57,160 nt of DNA from Herbaspirillum sp. (GCA_028292625.1 JAQGLY010000003.1:1-57160), one strand, 5' to 3'; shown: positions 41,489 through 53,397, counted from the stretch's first letter. Program-made: numbers and translations. Notes: generated from the letters alone by a model not told the origin.

Positions 41489-43591
41489 TTATTTGGCAAA
41501 CGGAAACGGCATGAACCAAACCAGGAAACCCAGCAAACCGATGATCATCACGAATGCATAGTGATAGATGTAACCGGATTGCCAGAGACGGGTGATCTTG
41601 GAGAACCAGCCGACGGCCTTGGCGCTGCCGTTGACGATCAGGCCGTCGATCAGGCCCTTGTCTCCGACATTCCACAGACCGCCGCCCAACAGACGCGCGC
41701 CGCCGGCGAATACCACATCGTTGAACTTGTCCATGTAATATTTATTGTCCAGCAGCGCGTAGATCGGATGGAAGCTGCGTTTGATCGCCGCCGGCAGGCG
41801 CGGGTTGACCATGTAGCAGTAATACGACGACGCCACGCCGGCGATCATCAGCCAGAACGTCGGCGCGCTCACCGCATGGATCGCCATGCTGACTGGGCCA
41901 TGGAATTCGCCATGCAGTTCTTCCATCGCATGATGGTTTTCGCCGACGAAAATGGCGCCCTTGAAAAAGGAGCCGAACAGCAGCGGATCGACCACGAAGA
42001 AGCCGATCAGCAGCGACGGGATCGCCAGCATGATCAAGGGCAGCGTCACCACCCACGGCGATTCGTGCGGTTTCTGACCGGGCGCCAGACCGTGATGTGC
42101 GTCGGCGTCGCCGATATCGTGGTCGGCATGATCGTCGTGGCCGTGCGCCGCATCGGCGTGAGCGTGATGCGCATCGGCGGCATCATGTCCGTGCGCATCG
42201 TGCGCGGCCTTGCCGAAGCGCTCTTCGCCGTGGAATACCAGGAAATACATGCGGAACGAGTAGAACGCTGTCACGAACACACTGGCCAGCACCGCGAAAT
42301 AAGCGAAACCGGAGCCGGCGATGGTGCTCGCATGCACCGCATCGATGATGCTGTCCTTCGAATAGAAGCCCGAGAAGAACGGCGTGCCGATCAGCGCCAG
42401 CGAACCGATCAGCGACGTGATCCAGGTGATCGGCATGTATTTGCGCAGGCCGCCCATGTTGCGGATGTCCTGATCGTGATGCATGCCGAGGATCACCGAA
42501 CCGGCGCCCAGGAACAGCAACGCCTTGAAGAAAGCATGCGTCATCAAATGGAACACGCCGACCGAATAGGCCGACGCGCCGAGCGCGACGGTCATGTAGC
42601 CGAGCTGCGACAGCGTCGAATACGCCACCACGCGCTTGATGTCGTTCTGGATAACGCCCAGAAACCCCATGAACAAGGCCGTGATCGCGCCGATCACCAG
42701 AATCACCGACAGCGCGGTATCCGACAGCTCAAACAGCGGCGACATGCGCGTCACCATGAAGATGCCGGCGGTCACCATCGTCGCGGCGTGAATCAGCGCG
42801 GAGATCGGGGTCGGGCCTTCCATCGAATCCGGCAGCCAGACGTGCAGCGGGAACTGCGCCGACTTGCCCATTGCGCCGACGAACAGGCAAATGCAGGCCA
42901 CCGTCAGCAGCATCCAGTCGGTGCCCGGCAGCGTCAGCCGCGCCAGATCGGCGCGTTGCGCGAACACGTCGCTGTAATTCATCGAGCCGGCGTAAGCCAG
43001 CAACAGGCCGATGCCCAGAATGAAGCCGAAATCGCCGACGCGGTTGACCAGGAAGGCCTTCATGTTGGCCTTGATCGCAGTCGGCCGCTCGTACCAGAAG
43101 CCGATCAGCAGATACGACACCAGACCCACCGCTTCCCAGCCGAAGAACAGTTGCAGGAAGTTGTTGCTCATGACCAGCATCAACATCGAGAACGTGAACA
43201 GCGAGATATACGAGAAGAAACGGTTATAGCCTTCGTCCTCTTCCATATAGCCGATGGTGTAGATGTGCACCATCAGCGACACGAAGGTGACCACGCACAT
43301 CATCATCGCGGTCAGGCTGTCGACTAGGAATCCAACCTCCAGCTTCAGGCTGCCGACCGACATCCACGTATACAGGGTGCCGTTGTAGCTGGCGCCGTCG
43401 ATCACCGCCAGCAGCGTTTGCACCGAGATGATGAACGCGATCAGCACGCCCAGGATCGTCACGGTATGCGACGTCTTGCGGCCGATCAGGTTGCCGAAGA
43501 ATTTTGTGCCGAACAGACCCGCAATTACGGATCCGATCAACGGGGCCATCGGTACGGCCAGAAGTAGAAGTGGGTTGAGTTGCCCCGCCAT
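41489..43591 (-). CDS. nuoL: NADH-quinone oxidoreductase subunit L, with His/Asp-rich loop
   Basis: A 700-aa antiporter-like subunit with the long lateral helix at its C-terminus. Family blocks include FFGWEAVGLVSYLLIGFWY, GKSAQFPLHVWLPDSMEGPTPISALIHAATMV and YSTLSQLGYMTVALG. Between about residues 468 and 520 there is an unusual hydrophilic insertion very rich in His, Asp and Ala (HDAHGHDAADAHHAHADAAH and onward) before the EXPWVVTLP-type segment that starts the next helix. The insertion would lie in a solvent loop and could bind metal ions. Confidence 0.96.
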   Translation of the reverse strand: MAGQLNPLLLLAVPMAPLIGSVIAGLFGTKFFGNLIGRKTSHTVTILGVLIAFIISVQTLLAVIDGASYNGTLYTWMSVGSLKLEVGFLVDSLTAMMMCVVTFVSLMVHIYTIGYMEEDEGYNRFFSYISLFTFSMLMLVMSNNFLQLFFGWEAVGLVSYLLIGFWYERPTAIKANMKAFLVNRVGDFGFILGIGLLLAYAGSMNYSDVFAQRADLARLTLPGTDWMLLTVACICLFVGAMGKSAQFPLHVWLPDSMEGPTPISALIHAATMVTAGIFMVTRMSPLFELSDTALSVILVIGAITALFMGFLGVIQNDIKRVVAYSTLSQLGYMTVALGASAYSVGVFHLMTHAFFKALLFLGAGSVILGMHHDQDIRNMGGLRKYMPITWITSLIGSLALIGTPFFSGFYSKDSIIDAVHASTIAGSGFAYFAVLASVFVTAFYSFRMYFLVFHGEERFGKAAHDAHGHDAADAHHAHADAAHGHDDHADHDIGDADAHHGLAPGQKPHESPWVVTLPLIMLAIPSLLIGFFVVDPLLFGSFFKGAIFVGENHHAMEELHGEFHGPVSMAIHAVSAPTFWLMIAGVASSYYCYMVNPRLPAAIKRSFHPIYALLDNKYYMDKFNDVVFAGGARLLGGGLWNVGDKGLIDGLIVNGSAKAVGWFSKITRLWQSGYIYHYAFVMIIGLLGFLVWFMPFPFAK

Positions 43592-43614
43592 GATGAACCT
43601 TATCGCTATTTTAG

Positions 43615-43923
43615 TTAACCTTTGAGACTGTCGAGATCTTCCACGTTGATGGTGTCCAGATTACGGAACAGCACCACCAGAATGGCGAGACCTATCGCGG
43701 ATTCCGCGGCAGCCACAGTCAGGATGAAAAACACAAAAACCATACCGGCGGCATCGCCCAGATAATGCGAGAAGGCGATGAAGTTCAGGTTGACGGCCAA
43801 CAGCATCAATTCGATCGCCATCAGTAATACGATAATGTTCTTGCGGTTCAGAAAGATGCCGACGATCGAAATCGCGAACAGAATGGCGCCGAGAACCAGG
43901 TAGTGCGTGAGCGAGAGAGTCAT
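43615..43923 (-). CDS. nuoK: NADH-quinone oxidoreductase subunit K
   Basis: A 102-aa three-helix membrane subunit. [21 protein letters not shown], the second helix with the proton-path Glu in [16 protein letters not shown] and [13 protein letters not shown] with the other Glu are all present. The start at 43923 fits the family; a longer frame to 43992 overlaps nuoJ. Confidence 0.95.
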   Translation of the reverse strand: MTLSLTHYLVLGAILFAISIVGIFLNRKNIIVLLMAIELMLLAVNLNFIAFSHYLGDAAGMVFVFFILTVAAAESAIGLAILVVLFRNLDTINVEDLDSLKG

Positions 43924-43936
43924 GTTTGGTCGCCCC

Positions 43937-44599
43937 TTATGATTGTTTGTTTGCCGCGACGGCATCGGCGGGCACGGCGGCGGCGACCTCATTGCGCGTC
44001 GATTCCGATTTCATCTTGACCAGGCGCACGCGGTCGCGGCTCTTGACGCGGACCGCATCGGACGGATCGAAGTGCTTGCTGTCCTTGCGGCGGCGCAGCG
44101 TCAGCGCGGTGGCGGCGACGATCGCCACCAGCAATATCACCGCGGCGATTTCAAACGCATATACGTATTTGGTATAGATCACCATGCCCAGCGCCTTGGT
44201 GGTGCCGATGACGCCGGCGGCGACCGGCACTTGCGCTTCCGGAAAGCTGAACGAAGGAAAGCTGTACAGCAGCACCGCCGCCATTTCGAGCACGATCACC
44301 ACGCCGATGGTGCTGGCCAGCGGAAAGTAGCCCCAGAAGCCTTCGCGTATCCTTTCCATATTGATGTCGAGCATCATCACCACGAACAGGAACAGCACCA
44401 TCACCGCGCCGACATAGACCAGCACCAGCACGATGGCCAGGAATTCGGCTTGCAGCAGCAGCCAGATCGCGGCGGCCGAAAAGAAGGACAGCACCAGAAA
44501 CAGCGCCGCGTGCACCGGGTTGCGCGCAGTGATGACGCGCAAGGCCGCCAGCACCAGAATCGCCCCAAACGCGTAGAACAAGACAGTTTTAAATTCCAT
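43937..44599 (-). CDS. nuoJ: NADH-quinone oxidoreductase subunit J
   Basis: A 220-aa five-helix subunit of the membrane arm. [26 protein letters not shown] sequence ([18 protein letters not shown] here) carries the pi-bulge helix 3 region. The C-terminal 50 residues are polar and basic and end with an Ala-rich tail, longer than minimal homologues. The ATG at 44599 is preferred to the TTG two codons upstream. Confidence 0.93.
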   Translation of the reverse strand: MEFKTVLFYAFGAILVLAALRVITARNPVHAALFLVLSFFSAAAIWLLLQAEFLAIVLVLVYVGAVMVLFLFVVMMLDINMERIREGFWGYFPLASTIGVVIVLEMAAVLLYSFPSFSFPEAQVPVAAGVIGTTKALGMVIYTKYVYAFEIAAVILLVAIVAATALTLRRRKDSKHFDPSDAVRVKSRDRVRLVKMKSESTRNEVAAAVPADAVAANKQS

Positions 44600-44676
44600 G
44601 ATCAACCAAAAAGTCGGCTAAAAAAAGTCGGCCGCATGCGGGTGCAAACGAGCATTGCGGCCGGTCAATATCTGAA

Positions 44677-45165
44677 TCAGCGATATGCGGCATCCTCGGT
44701 ACGGGCTGCCGCGATTTCCTTTTCGTACCTGTCGCCGACTGCCAGCAACATTTCCTTGGTGTAGTAAAGATCACCGCGTTTTTCGCCGTGATATTCGAGA
44801 ATGTGCGTTTCAACGATCGAATCGACCGGGCAGGATTCTTCGCAGAATCCGCAGAAAATGCATTTGGTCAGGTCGATGTCGTAACGGGTGGTGCGGCGCG
44901 AACCGTCGTCGCGCTGCTCCGATTCGATGGTGATCGCCATCGCCGGGCACACCGCTTCGCACAGCTTGCAGGCGATGCAGCGCTCTTCGCCGTTCGGATA
45001 GCGGCGCAATGCATGCAGACCGCGAAAACGCGGTGACATCGGCGTCTTTTCTTCCGGGAACTGGATCGTGATCTTGCGCGCGAACAGATAGCGGCCGGTC
45101 AGCGCCAGTCCCTTGATCAGTTCGCGCAGCATCAGGCTGCCGAAAAAGTCTTTAATTGCTTCCAT
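44677..45165 (-). CDS. nuoI: NADH-quinone oxidoreductase subunit I
   Basis: A 162-aa ferredoxin-type subunit of the Q module carrying clusters N6a and N6b. Both 4Fe-4S motifs are intact: [12 protein letters not shown] and [14 protein letters not shown] short N-terminal amphipathic segment anchors it to the membrane arm. It lies 46 bp downstream of nuoH. Confidence 0.96.
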   Translation of the reverse strand: MEAIKDFFGSLMLRELIKGLALTGRYLFARKITIQFPEEKTPMSPRFRGLHALRRYPNGEERCIACKLCEAVCPAMAITIESEQRDDGSRRTTRYDIDLTKCIFCGFCEESCPVDSIVETHILEYHGEKRGDLYYTKEMLLAVGDRYEKEIAAARTEDAAYR

Positions 45166-45211
45166 GTCTTGCTCTCAATTTTGCGTTGCTGCCGTTACAC
45201 AACGGCAAACT

Positions 45212-46282
45212 CTATTTCCAGATATTCCATGGAGTCTGCATCCACACCGCCACCGTCACCAGCCAGAACAGCGTCAGCGGAATGAACACCTTCCAGCCCA
45301 GGCGCATGATCTGGTCGTAGCGGTAACGGGGGAAGGATGCGCGCACCCAGATAAACATCGACACCACCAGGAAGGTCTTGATGCCCAGCCAGATCCAGCC
45401 CGGGATGAAGTCCAGCAGGTGGATCGGCGACGCCCAGCCGCCGAGGAACATCAGCGAAGCCAGCATCGAAATCAGAATCATGTTGGCGTATTCGGCCAGG
45501 AAGAAGATCGCAAACGACATGCCCGAGTATTCGATCATGTGACCGGCCACGATTTCGGATTCGCCTTCGACCACGTCGAACGGATGGCGGCTGGTTTCGG
45601 CAATGCCGGAGATCACATAGATGATGAAGACCGGCAGCAGAGGCAGCCAATTCCACGACAGGAAACTCAAACCGTGGTCGAAGAAATAGCCTTTGCTCTG
45701 CCCCATCACGATATCGGTAATGTTCAGGCTGCCGGTCACCATCAGCACGATCACGAAGCAAAAGCCCATCGCCACTTCATAGGAAATCATTTGCGCCGAT
45801 GCGCGCATGGCGCCGAGGAATGCGTATTTCGAGTTCGACGCCCAGCCGGCGATGATCACGCCGTACACTTCGATCGAGGTGATCGCCATGATGAACAGCA
45901 AACCGGCGTTGACATTGGCCAGTACGGTTTCCGGTCCGAAAGGAATCACCGCCCACGCCGCTATCGCCGGCATGATGGTCATGACCGGCGCAATGAAAAA
46001 CAAAAATTTGCTGGCTTTGGCCGGTGTGGTGACTTCCTTGAAAATCAGCTTCAGCGCATCGGCGATCGGTTGCAGCAAGCCGGCCGGTCCGACCCGGTTG
46101 GGTCCCATGCGGACGTGCATCCAGCCGATCAGCTTGCGTTCCCAGTAAGTCAGATAAGCCACGCAACCCAGCAGCGGTAAGACGATCACCACGATTTTGA
46201 TCAGGCTCCAGACCAGCGGCCAGAAATAGCCGAACAAATTCGCGCCGGACGAATTGACGGTCAGTAAGAATTGATCCATCAC
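45212..46282 (-). CDS. nuoH: NADH-quinone oxidoreductase subunit H
   Basis: A 356-aa, eight-helix subunit forming the quinone-chamber base. [22 protein letters not shown], the Glu-rich loop [25 protein letters not shown] and the helix FFLAEYANM are all standard. The ATG overlaps the nuoG stop in a 4-bp ATGA at 46279-46282. Confidence 0.96.
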   Translation of the reverse strand: MMDQFLLTVNSSGANLFGYFWPLVWSLIKIVVIVLPLLGCVAYLTYWERKLIGWMHVRMGPNRVGPAGLLQPIADALKLIFKEVTTPAKASKFLFFIAPVMTIMPAIAAWAVIPFGPETVLANVNAGLLFIMAITSIEVYGVIIAGWASNSKYAFLGAMRASAQMISYEVAMGFCFVIVLMVTGSLNITDIVMGQSKGYFFDHGLSFLSWNWLPLLPVFIIYVISGIAETSRHPFDVVEGESEIVAGHMIEYSGMSFAIFFLAEYANMILISMLASLMFLGGWASPIHLLDFIPGWIWLGIKTFLVVSMFIWVRASFPRYRYDQIMRLGWKVFIPLTLFWLVTVAVWMQTPWNIWK

Positions 46283-48615
46283 GCTTTCTCCACTGCAATT
46301 GCGCCAAACATCGCACCCAGCGCCGCAGTGCTGCCATGACCCGCCGCCACGCGCACCACGTTCGCGGGCAGATTCTTATCGATTGCGGCGGCCAGCGTTG
46401 CGCTGCCCTGCCCCTGACTGACCTTGACGCGATCGCCGGCGTTGATGCCGAGCCGGGCTGCCAATGCCGCCGACAGCCACGCCCGCGGCGCGGCCGCATC
46501 CGCGGTCTGTTGCAGCGACGGCGAGCGGCGTACGACCGCATCGGTGAAGTAGATCGGCACATCGGCGATGCGCTCCGCCTGGCCGGCGCTCGCTTGCGCG
46601 GCTTGCCATTGCGTGTGCGCGGCCAGATTGTTCAGACGCGCGCGCACCGCATCGATGTCGGCGGCGTCGCCGATGACTTCGGTACGGATCGCTTCCGAGG
46701 TGTCGTAATCGAAATTCGGCAATTCCAGCAGATTGCCCAGTACCCGCAATACTTTCCATGCCGGACGCGCTTCGCCCAGCGGCTTGACGGTGCCGTTGAA
46801 GCTTTGCGCGCGGCCTTCGGCGTTGACGAAGGTGCCGGAGGTTTCGGTGAACGGAGCGATCGGCAGCAAGACGTCGGCGTAATCGGCGCCGTGCCGGTAG
46901 GCCGACATCACCACCACCATTTCGGCCTGGGCCAGCGCTGAGCGCGCGGCTTGCGGATCGGCGCAATCGAGTTCCGGTTCGACGTTGAGCAGCAGATAGG
47001 CCTTGCGCGGCGTGCCGAGCATCTTGCCCGCGTCCGCCCCGTTTGCGCCGGGCATCGCGTTGGCCAGATAGCCGCCGACGGTGTTGCCGCCTTCGGTCAG
47101 ATAACCGAATTTGGCGCCGGTTTGCTCGGCGATCCATTGCGCGGCGCTGTGCAGCTGCGCGGCTTGCGGATGCTGCGCGGCCGCATTGCCGAGGAAGACG
47201 GCCTTGCGCTCGCCGGATGACAGGCTGGCGGCAACGGCGCGGGCCGCGTCGGAAATGTCGAGGGTCTCGAATCCGGCTGGCGCGGCGATGCCTTTTTCTT
47301 TGGCGATGGCGGCGACGATCTGATGCAGCGACGCCAGCCACGCGGAAGGCGCGGCGATGATCTTGGCGGCCACCGGCATCAGCAGATCGTCGTCGGTGGC
47401 GTGCAACAGACTGAGCTTGGCGCCGCTCTTGGTCGCCGCGCGCAGACGCGCCGACAGCAACGGATGATCCTTGCGCAGGAAGGAACCGATGACGAATGCG
47501 CGATTGAGCTGCGACACGTCGGCGATCGGCATGCCCAGCCACGGCGCGACCTTGCGGTCCAGCGAGAAATCCGATTGGCGCAGGCGGAAATCGACGTTTT
47601 CGGAACCCAGGCCGCGCACCACTTTTTGCAGCAGGCTCAGCTCTTCCAGCGTCGAGTAAGGCGTCGCCAGCGCGCCGATGGCGTCGGCGCCGTGTTCATG
47701 TTTGATGTTGCGCAGACCGTGCGCCACGTATTCCAGCGCGGTCTGCCAATCGACTTCGCGCCATTGGCCGTCCTGTTTCAGCATCGGCTTGGTCAGGCGG
47801 TCGGCCGTGTCCAGGCCTTCGTACGAGAAACGGTCCTTGTCCGAAATCCAGCATTCGTTGACGGCTTCGTTTTCCAGCGGCAGCACGCGCATGACCTTGC
47901 CGCCCTTGACCTGCACGATCAGATTGGCGCCGAGACTGTCGTGCGGGCTGACCGATTTGCGGCGCGACAATTCCCAGGTGCGGGCGCTGTAGCGGAACGG
48001 TTTCGAAGTCAGTGCGCCGACCGGGCACAGATCGATCATGTTGCCGGACAATTCGGAGTCAACGGTCTTGCCGACGAAGGTCGTGATTTCGGCATGTTCG
48101 CCGCGGCCCAGCATGCCCAGCTCCATCACGCCGGCGATTTCCTGGCCGAAACGCACGCAACGGGTGCAGTGTATGCAGCGGTTCATTTCCTTCATCGAGA
48201 TCAGCGGGCCGGCGTCTTTCGGCACCACGACGCGCTTTTCTTCTTCGTAGCGCGACGTCGACTTGCCGTAGCCGACGGCCAGATCCTGCAGCTGGCATTC
48301 GCCGCCCTGATCGCAGATCGGGCAATCCAGCGGGTGATTGATCAGCAGGAATTCCATCACGCCTTTTTGCGCCTTGACCGCCTTGTCGCTGGCGGTGCGC
48401 ACGATCATGCCGGCGGACACCGGGGTGGCGCAGGCCGGCAGCGGCTTCGGCGCCTTTTCCACCTCGACCAGGCACATGCGGCAGTTGGCCGCGATGGACA
48501 ATTTTTTGTGATAGCAAAAATGTGGAATGTACGTGCCGATCTTGTTGGCAGCGTCCATCACCATGCTGCCTTCGAGCACTTCTACTTTTTTACCGTCTAT
48601 TTCGATTTCAACCAT
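46279..48615 (-). CDS. nuoG: NADH-quinone oxidoreductase subunit G
   Basis: A 778-aa iron-sulfur subunit of the N module. Residues 1 to about 80 form the 2Fe-2S ferredoxin domain ([19 protein letters not shown]), followed by the His-Cys motif ([17 protein letters not shown]), the 4Fe-4S motif [12 protein letters not shown] and a molybdopterin-oxidoreductase-like domain that carries no Mo cofactor in complex I. Length fits betaproteobacterial homologues. Confidence 0.96.
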   Translation of the reverse strand: MVEIEIDGKKVEVLEGSMVMDAANKIGTYIPHFCYHKKLSIAANCRMCLVEVEKAPKPLPACATPVSAGMIVRTASDKAVKAQKGVMEFLLINHPLDCPICDQGGECQLQDLAVGYGKSTSRYEEEKRVVVPKDAGPLISMKEMNRCIHCTRCVRFGQEIAGVMELGMLGRGEHAEITTFVGKTVDSELSGNMIDLCPVGALTSKPFRYSARTWELSRRKSVSPHDSLGANLIVQVKGGKVMRVLPLENEAVNECWISDKDRFSYEGLDTADRLTKPMLKQDGQWREVDWQTALEYVAHGLRNIKHEHGADAIGALATPYSTLEELSLLQKVVRGLGSENVDFRLRQSDFSLDRKVAPWLGMPIADVSQLNRAFVIGSFLRKDHPLLSARLRAATKSGAKLSLLHATDDDLLMPVAAKIIAAPSAWLASLHQIVAAIAKEKGIAAPAGFETLDISDAARAVAASLSSGERKAVFLGNAAAQHPQAAQLHSAAQWIAEQTGAKFGYLTEGGNTVGGYLANAMPGANGADAGKMLGTPRKAYLLLNVEPELDCADPQAARSALAQAEMVVVMSAYRHGADYADVLLPIAPFTETSGTFVNAEGRAQSFNGTVKPLGEARPAWKVLRVLGNLLELPNFDYDTSEAIRTEVIGDAADIDAVRARLNNLAAHTQWQAAQASAGQAERIADVPIYFTDAVVRRSPSLQQTADAAAPRAWLSAALAARLGINAGDRVKVSQGQGSATLAAAIDKNLPANVVRVAAGHGSTAALGAMFGAIAVEKA

Positions 48616-48686
48616 GGCTTTGCTTTTCGCCCAAGTATTCTTGATTACGCTTGATTACATCGGTAGCAGATACACTGCCCGACGCC

Positions 48687-49982
48687 TTACATATAAGCCG
48701 GCACCAGACAATGCTTATGCTCGATGTGGTATTCGAATTCCTCGCGGTAGTTCTTGATGAACGCGCGCACCGGCATCGCGGCGGCATCGCCCAGCGCGCA
48801 GATGGTGCGGCCCTGGATGTTGTCGGCGACCGAGTTGAGCAGGTCCAGATCTTCCGGACGGCCCTGGCCGTTTTCGATGCGCTCGACCACGCGATACATC
48901 CAGCCCGTGCCTTCGCGGCATGGCGTGCACTGTCCGCACGATTCCTCAAAATAGAAATACGCCAGACGCAGCAGCGACTTGACCATGCAGCGCGTGTCGT
49001 CCATCACGATCACGGCGCCCGAGCCCAGCATGGAGCCGGCCTTGGCGATCGCGTCGTAGTCCAGATCGGTGTCCATCATCACGTCGCCGCGAATCACCGG
49101 CGCCGACGAACCGCCGGGAATGACGGCCTTGATCTTTTTGCCGCCGCGCATGCCGCCGGCCAGTTCCAGCAGCTTGGCGAACGGCGTGCCCAGCGGAATT
49201 TCGTAGTTGCCCGGCTTTTCGACGTCGCCGGAGATCGAGAAGATCTTGGTGCCGCCGTTGTTCGGCTTGCCGATGGCGGCGTAGGCTTCCGCGCCCATGC
49301 CGAAAATGAACGGCACGGCGGCGAAGGTTTCGGTGTTGTTGATGGTGGTCGGTTTGCCGTACAAACCGAAGCTGGCCGGGACCGGCGGCTTGAAGCGCGG
49401 CTGCCCTTTCTTGCCTTCCAGCGATTCCAGCAACGCGGTTTCTTCGCCGCAGATGTAGGCGCCGTAGCCGTGCGAGGCGTGCAGCTGAAACGAGAATTCG
49501 GTGCCCAGGATGCGGTCGCCGAGGAACCCGGCGGCGCGCGCCTCCTCCAGCGCCTCTTCGAAGCGCGCGTAGGTGTCCCAGATTTCGCCGTGAATATAGT
49601 TGTAGCCGACAGTGATGCCCATCGCGTAACCGCCGATGATCATGCCTTCGATCAGCGAGTGCGGGTTATAGCGCATGATGTCGCGGTCCTTGAACGTGCC
49701 CGGCTCGCCTTCGTCGCTGTTGCAGACCAGGTATTTCTGACCCGGATACTGGCGCGGCATGAAGCTCCACTTCAGGCCGGTCGGGAAACCGGCGCCGCCG
49801 CGGCCGCGCAAGGACGAGGCCTTCAGCTCGGCAATGACCTGCTCGGGCGTGATCTTGTCGTTCAGGATGCGTTTCAGGGATGCATAGCCGCCGCGCTTGA
49901 CGTAATCGGCCAGACCCCAGTTGTTGCCGTCCAGGCCGGCCAGAATCAATGGCTGGATATGACGATCATGCAAACTAGTCAT
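48687..49982 (-). CDS. nuoF: NADH-quinone oxidoreductase subunit F
   Basis: A 431-aa flavoprotein holding FMN, the NADH site and cluster N3. The NADH/FMN loop [19 protein letters not shown], the [16 protein letters not shown] motif and [15 protein letters not shown] with the cluster cysteines are intact. The start at 49982 overlaps the nuoE stop in ATGA (49979-49982); a longer frame to 50036 is rejected. Confidence 0.96.
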   Translation of the reverse strand: MTSLHDRHIQPLILAGLDGNNWGLADYVKRGGYASLKRILNDKITPEQVIAELKASSLRGRGGAGFPTGLKWSFMPRQYPGQKYLVCNSDEGEPGTFKDRDIMRYNPHSLIEGMIIGGYAMGITVGYNYIHGEIWDTYARFEEALEEARAAGFLGDRILGTEFSFQLHASHGYGAYICGEETALLESLEGKKGQPRFKPPVPASFGLYGKPTTINNTETFAAVPFIFGMGAEAYAAIGKPNNGGTKIFSISGDVEKPGNYEIPLGTPFAKLLELAGGMRGGKKIKAVIPGGSSAPVIRGDVMMDTDLDYDAIAKAGSMLGSGAVIVMDDTRCMVKSLLRLAYFYFEESCGQCTPCREGTGWMYRVVERIENGQGRPEDLDLLNSVADNIQGRTICALGDAAAMPVRAFIKNYREEFEYHIEHKHCLVPAYM

Positions 49983-50458
49983 TTCTTCAATTCCTCCAGC
50001 AGCGCATCGATCTTCTCGCCGGACATCCAGCTGCACATGCGTTTATTGTTGACCAGCATCACCGGCGCGTCGCCACAGGCGCCCATGCATTCGCCTTCGA
50101 CCAGCGTGAACAGGCCGTCGGCGGTGGTTTCGCGGAAACCGACGCCAAGCTTCTGCTTCAGGTGTTCGGCCGCGCCGACGCCGCCGGACAACGCGCATGG
50201 CAGGTTGGTGCAAACGGAAATCTTGTGTTTGCCGACCGGCTTGGTGTTGAACATGTTGTAAAAGGTCGCCACTTCCTGCACCGCAATCGCCGGCATGCCC
50301 AGATAATCGGCCACGTCCAACTGCGTTTCAGGCGCCAGCCAGCCCTTTTCGTCCTGGGCGATGGCGAGCGCCGCGATCACCGCGGACTGTTTCTGCTCGG
50401 CGGGATATTTCGCGACTTCGCGATCGATCTTTTTGTACGACTCTTCACTTAACAGCAT
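49979..50458 (-). CDS. nuoE: NADH-quinone oxidoreductase subunit E
   Basis: A 159-aa thioredoxin-like 2Fe-2S subunit (cluster N1a). The four cluster cysteines are in [12 protein letters not shown] and [29 protein letters not shown] is the family block before the first pair. It lies 45 bp after the nuoD stop. Confidence 0.95.
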   Translation of the reverse strand: MLLSEESYKKIDREVAKYPAEQKQSAVIAALAIAQDEKGWLAPETQLDVADYLGMPAIAVQEVATFYNMFNTKPVGKHKISVCTNLPCALSGGVGAAEHLKQKLGVGFRETTADGLFTLVEGECMGACGDAPVMLVNNKRMCSWMSGEKIDALLEELKK

Positions 50459-50503
50459 TTTTTAGCCATCCGTGCGCATCGCTGCGCGGGTTACGGTTTA
50501 TCT

Positions 50504-51757
50504 TTAGCGGTCAATTTCACCAAATACGATGTCTTGCGTGCCGATGATCGTGACGGCGTCGGCGATCATGTGGCCCGACGCCATTTCGTTGAGGCTTTGC
50601 AAATGCGCGAAGCCCGGCGCGCGGATCTTCATCCGGTACGGCTTGTTGGCGCCGTCCGATATCAGATAGATGCCGAACTCGCCTTTCGGGTGTTCGATCG
50701 CGCTGTACGCTTCGCCCGGCGGCACATGGAAGCCTTCGGTGAACAATTTGAAATGGTGGATCAGGTCTTCCATGTTCGATTTCATGTCGACCCGCGGCGG
50801 CGGCGCGATCTTGTGATTATCGATAATCACCGGACCGGCATTGTTGCGCAGCCATTCCACGCATTGCTTGATGATGCGGTTGGACTGGCGCATCTCCTCG
50901 ACGCGCACCAGATAGCGATCGTACGAGTCGCCGTTCTTGCCGACCGGCACGTCGAAATCGAGCAGATCGTAGACTTCGTACGGCTGTTTCTTGCGCAGAT
51001 CCCATTCGACGCCGGAACCGCGCAGCATCGCACCCGTAAAGCCCATTGCCAGCGCGCGCTCCGGCGACACCACGCCGATGCCTACCAGCCGCTGTTTCCA
51101 GATGCGGTTGTCGGTCAGCAGGGTTTCGTATTCGTCGACGTATTTGGGGAAGCGGTTGGTGAAGTCTTCGATGAAATCGAGCAGCGAACCCTGGCGGTTT
51201 TCGTTCAGCGCGCGGATCGCCTTGTCGTTGCGCATGATCGACGCCTTGTACTGCGGCATCGTTTCCGGCAGATCGCGGTACACGCCGCCAGGACGGTAAT
51301 AGGCGGCATGCATGCGCGCGCCGGATACCGCTTCGTAGCAGTCCATCAGATCTTCGCGTTCGCGGAAGGCGTACAGCAGAATGCCCATAGCGCCGACGTC
51401 CAGCCCGTGCGCGCCGATCCACATCAGGTGGTTCAGCAGACGGGTGATTTCATCGAACATCACCCGGATATATTGGGCGCGCAGCGGCACTTCGATGCCG
51501 AGCAGCTTCTCGATCGCCATCACGTATGCGTGCTCGTTGCACATCATCGACACGTAATCGAGACGATCCATATACGGAACCGACTGCAGATAGGTCTTTT
51601 GCTCGGCCAGCTTTTCGGTCGCGCGGTGCAGCAGGCCGATGTGCGGATCGGCGCGTTGAATCACTTCGCCGTCGAGTTCCAGCACCAGACGCAAAACGCC
51701 GTGCGCCGCCGGATGCTGCGGGCCGAAGTTGAGCGTGTAATTCTTGATGTCTGCCAT
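50504..51757 (-). CDS. nuoD: NADH-quinone oxidoreductase subunit D
   Basis: A 417-aa 49-kDa-type subunit of the quinone-binding Q module. [22 protein letters not shown] carries the quinone-site His, and [16 protein letters not shown] and the C-terminal [12 protein letters not shown] are present. The start codon shares one base with the nuoC stop (TAATG). NuoC and NuoD are separate here, unlike the fused form of E. coli. Confidence 0.96.
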   Translation of the reverse strand: MADIKNYTLNFGPQHPAAHGVLRLVLELDGEVIQRADPHIGLLHRATEKLAEQKTYLQSVPYMDRLDYVSMMCNEHAYVMAIEKLLGIEVPLRAQYIRVMFDEITRLLNHLMWIGAHGLDVGAMGILLYAFREREDLMDCYEAVSGARMHAAYYRPGGVYRDLPETMPQYKASIMRNDKAIRALNENRQGSLLDFIEDFTNRFPKYVDEYETLLTDNRIWKQRLVGIGVVSPERALAMGFTGAMLRGSGVEWDLRKKQPYEVYDLLDFDVPVGKNGDSYDRYLVRVEEMRQSNRIIKQCVEWLRNNAGPVIIDNHKIAPPPRVDMKSNMEDLIHHFKLFTEGFHVPPGEAYSAIEHPKGEFGIYLISDGANKPYRMKIRAPGFAHLQSLNEMASGHMIADAVTIIGTQDIVFGEIDR

Positions 51758-52353
51758 TAATTGACCCCGTAATTTTCTTCGCGAATGACGCGCGGGACGA
51801 TCTCGCGCGGCTCGATCGTGACGGGCTGGTAAATGACGCGCCGCTGTTCGGCGTCGTAGCGCATTTCGACGTAGCCGGAAACCGGGAAATCCTTGCGGAA
51901 CGGGTGGCCGATGAAACCGTAGTCGGTCAGCAGGCGGCGCAAGTCGTTGTGACCTTCGAACAGGATGCCGTACAGGTCGAACGCTTCGCGCTCGTACCAG
52001 TCGGCGGCCGACCAGATCGACGTCACCGACGCCAGCAACGGCAACTCGTCGTCCGGCGCAAAGGCGCGCACCCGCACGCGCCAGTTATGCGTCAAAGACA
52101 GCAGATGGGATACCGCCGCAAAGCGCGGGCCTTCCCATACGCCGTCGCCGTAGGTCGAATAGTCGACGCCGCACAAATCGATCAATTCCTCGAAACGCGT
52201 ATCGGGATGATCGCGCAGTACGCGCATGGCGGACAGGTAATCCCCGGCGCCGACGATGATCGTCACTTCGCCCAGCGCGACCGTCAATGTTTTCAGATAT
52301 CCGCCGAGCGCGCCGCGCAATGCGGCTTCCAGCGCTTCCAGTTTTGTTGTCAT
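51757..52353 (-). CDS. nuoC: NADH-quinone oxidoreductase subunit C
   Basis: A 198-aa 30-kDa-type subunit of the Q module. [47 protein letters not shown] and GHPFRKDFP are the family blocks in order. It lies 9 bp after nuoB and is coupled to nuoD. Confidence 0.96.
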   Translation of the reverse strand: MTTKLEALEAALRGALGGYLKTLTVALGEVTIIVGAGDYLSAMRVLRDHPDTRFEELIDLCGVDYSTYGDGVWEGPRFAAVSHLLSLTHNWRVRVRAFAPDDELPLLASVTSIWSAADWYEREAFDLYGILFEGHNDLRRLLTDYGFIGHPFRKDFPVSGYVEMRYDAEQRRVIYQPVTIEPREIVPRVIREENYGVN

Positions 52354-52362
52354 ACCGACCTC

Positions 52363-52839
52363 TTAGCGCGCAATCGTGTTGGTGCGCTTGATTTTGTTCT
52401 GCAGCTGAATCACGCCGTACAGCAGCGCTTCGGCCGTCGGCGGGCAACCGGGAACGTAGACGTCCACCGGCACGATGCGGTCGCAGCCGCGCACCACCGA
52501 ATACGAATAGTGATAATAGCCGCCGCCGTTGGCGCAGGAGCCCATCGAAATCACCCAGCGCGGCTCGGCCATCTGGTCGTACACCTTGCGCAGCGCTGGC
52601 GCCATCTTGTTGCTCAGCGTGCCGGCCACGATCATCACGTCCGACTGTCGCGGCGACGGCCGGAACATCACGCCGAAACGGTCCAGATCGTAACGCGACG
52701 CGCCGACGTGCATCATTTCGACCGCACAGCAGGCCAGGCCGAAAGTCATCGGCCACATCGAGCCGGTACGGGTCCAGTTGATTACCTTATCTAACGAAGT
52801 GGTGACAAACCCCTCGTTGAGTACGCCTTCAATAGCCAT
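52363..52839 (-). CDS. nuoB: NADH-quinone oxidoreductase subunit B
   Basis: A 158-aa subunit carrying cluster N2. The cysteines are in [25 protein letters not shown] and [14 protein letters not shown]. It starts 3 bp after the nuoA stop. Confidence 0.96.
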   Translation of the reverse strand: MAIEGVLNEGFVTTSLDKVINWTRTGSMWPMTFGLACCAVEMMHVGASRYDLDRFGVMFRPSPRQSDVMIVAGTLSNKMAPALRKVYDQMAEPRWVISMGSCANGGGYYHYSYSVVRGCDRIVPVDVYVPGCPPTAEALLYGVIQLQNKIKRTNTIAR

Positions 52840-52842
52840 AAG

Positions 52843-53202
52843 TTACTCCCAATCCAGGGCGCCTTTTTTCCAGATATACCAAAAGCCGACCACGAATTCT
52901 GCAATGAACACCATCATCGTGATGAAACCGGACCACCCGAGGTCGCGCATCGCTACGCCCCAAGGGAAGAAAAACGCCGTTTCCAGATCGAACAAAATAA
53001 AGAGAATCGCCACCAGGTAGTAGCGCACATCGAATTTCATGCGCGCGTCCTCGAATGCTTCGAAACCGCATTCGTAAGGGGAGGTTTTTTGGGGATCGGG
53101 CCGATGCGGCCCCAACAGACGCCCCATCAACTGGGGCGCGACGCCGACAGCGATGCCGACCAGAATAAACAGTAAAACGGGGAAATAATTTTCGAGGTTC
53201 AC
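52843..53202 (-). CDS. nuoA: NADH-quinone oxidoreductase subunit A
   Basis: A 119-aa three-helix membrane subunit and first gene of nuoA-N. The conserved loop [22 protein letters not shown] with its Cys sits between helices 1 and 2 near the quinone tunnel, and [14 protein letters not shown] follows. A terminator for the tRNA gene lies upstream at 53267-53303, so the operon promoter should lie in the remaining 64 bp; no clear -35/-10 pair was recognised. Confidence 0.95.
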   Translation of the reverse strand: MNLENYFPVLLFILVGIAVGVAPQLMGRLLGPHRPDPQKTSPYECGFEAFEDARMKFDVRYYLVAILFILFDLETAFFFPWGVAMRDLGWSGFITMMVFIAEFVVGFWYIWKKGALDWE

Positions 53203-53266
53203 GATAGGTGCAGCCTGCCAAAAAGGTTAGGAATGATTCTCAATATCATACAGAAATTCCCTCGAT

Positions 53267-53303
53267 AAAAAGCCAGCGCAGGACGTTCTCCTTTGCTGGC
53301 TTT
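53267..53303 (-). terminator. Rho-independent terminator after tRNA-Leu(GAG)
   Basis: On the minus strand AAAGCCAGC, a 17-nt loop, GCTGGCTTT and then further T residues. It is 10 bp downstream of the tRNA 3' end and upstream of nuoA, so it separates the two transcripts. Confidence 0.72.
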
Positions 53304-53312
53304 CGATATTGC

Positions 53313-53397
53313 TGGTGCCGACGACGAGACTCGAACTCGTACAGCTTTCGCCACTACCCCCTCAAGATAGCGTGTCTACCAATTTCACCACGTCGGC
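53313..53397 (-). tRNA. tRNA-Leu (anticodon GAG)
   Basis: An 85-nt gene on the minus strand with encoded CCA. Acceptor GCCGACG pairs with CGTCGGC; anticodon stem CTATC/GGTAG encloses TTGAGGG with anticodon GAG; a long class II variable arm and T arm GTTCGAGTC follow. Confidence 0.95.

Noticed and set aside
41561..43327. 588-aa plus-strand open frame antisense to nuoL
   Set aside because: It is a shadow of the codon bias of nuoL: Arg/His/Gln/Asp-rich low-complexity composition, no domain, and a perfectly conserved complex I gene on the other strand. The same holds for other long antisense frames over nuoG, nuoM, nuoN and puuD.
53221..53250. Fur-box-like AT-rich sequence upstream of nuoA
   Set aside because: GAATGATTCTCAATATCAT shares only scattered bases with the Fur consensus and is not a good palindrome.
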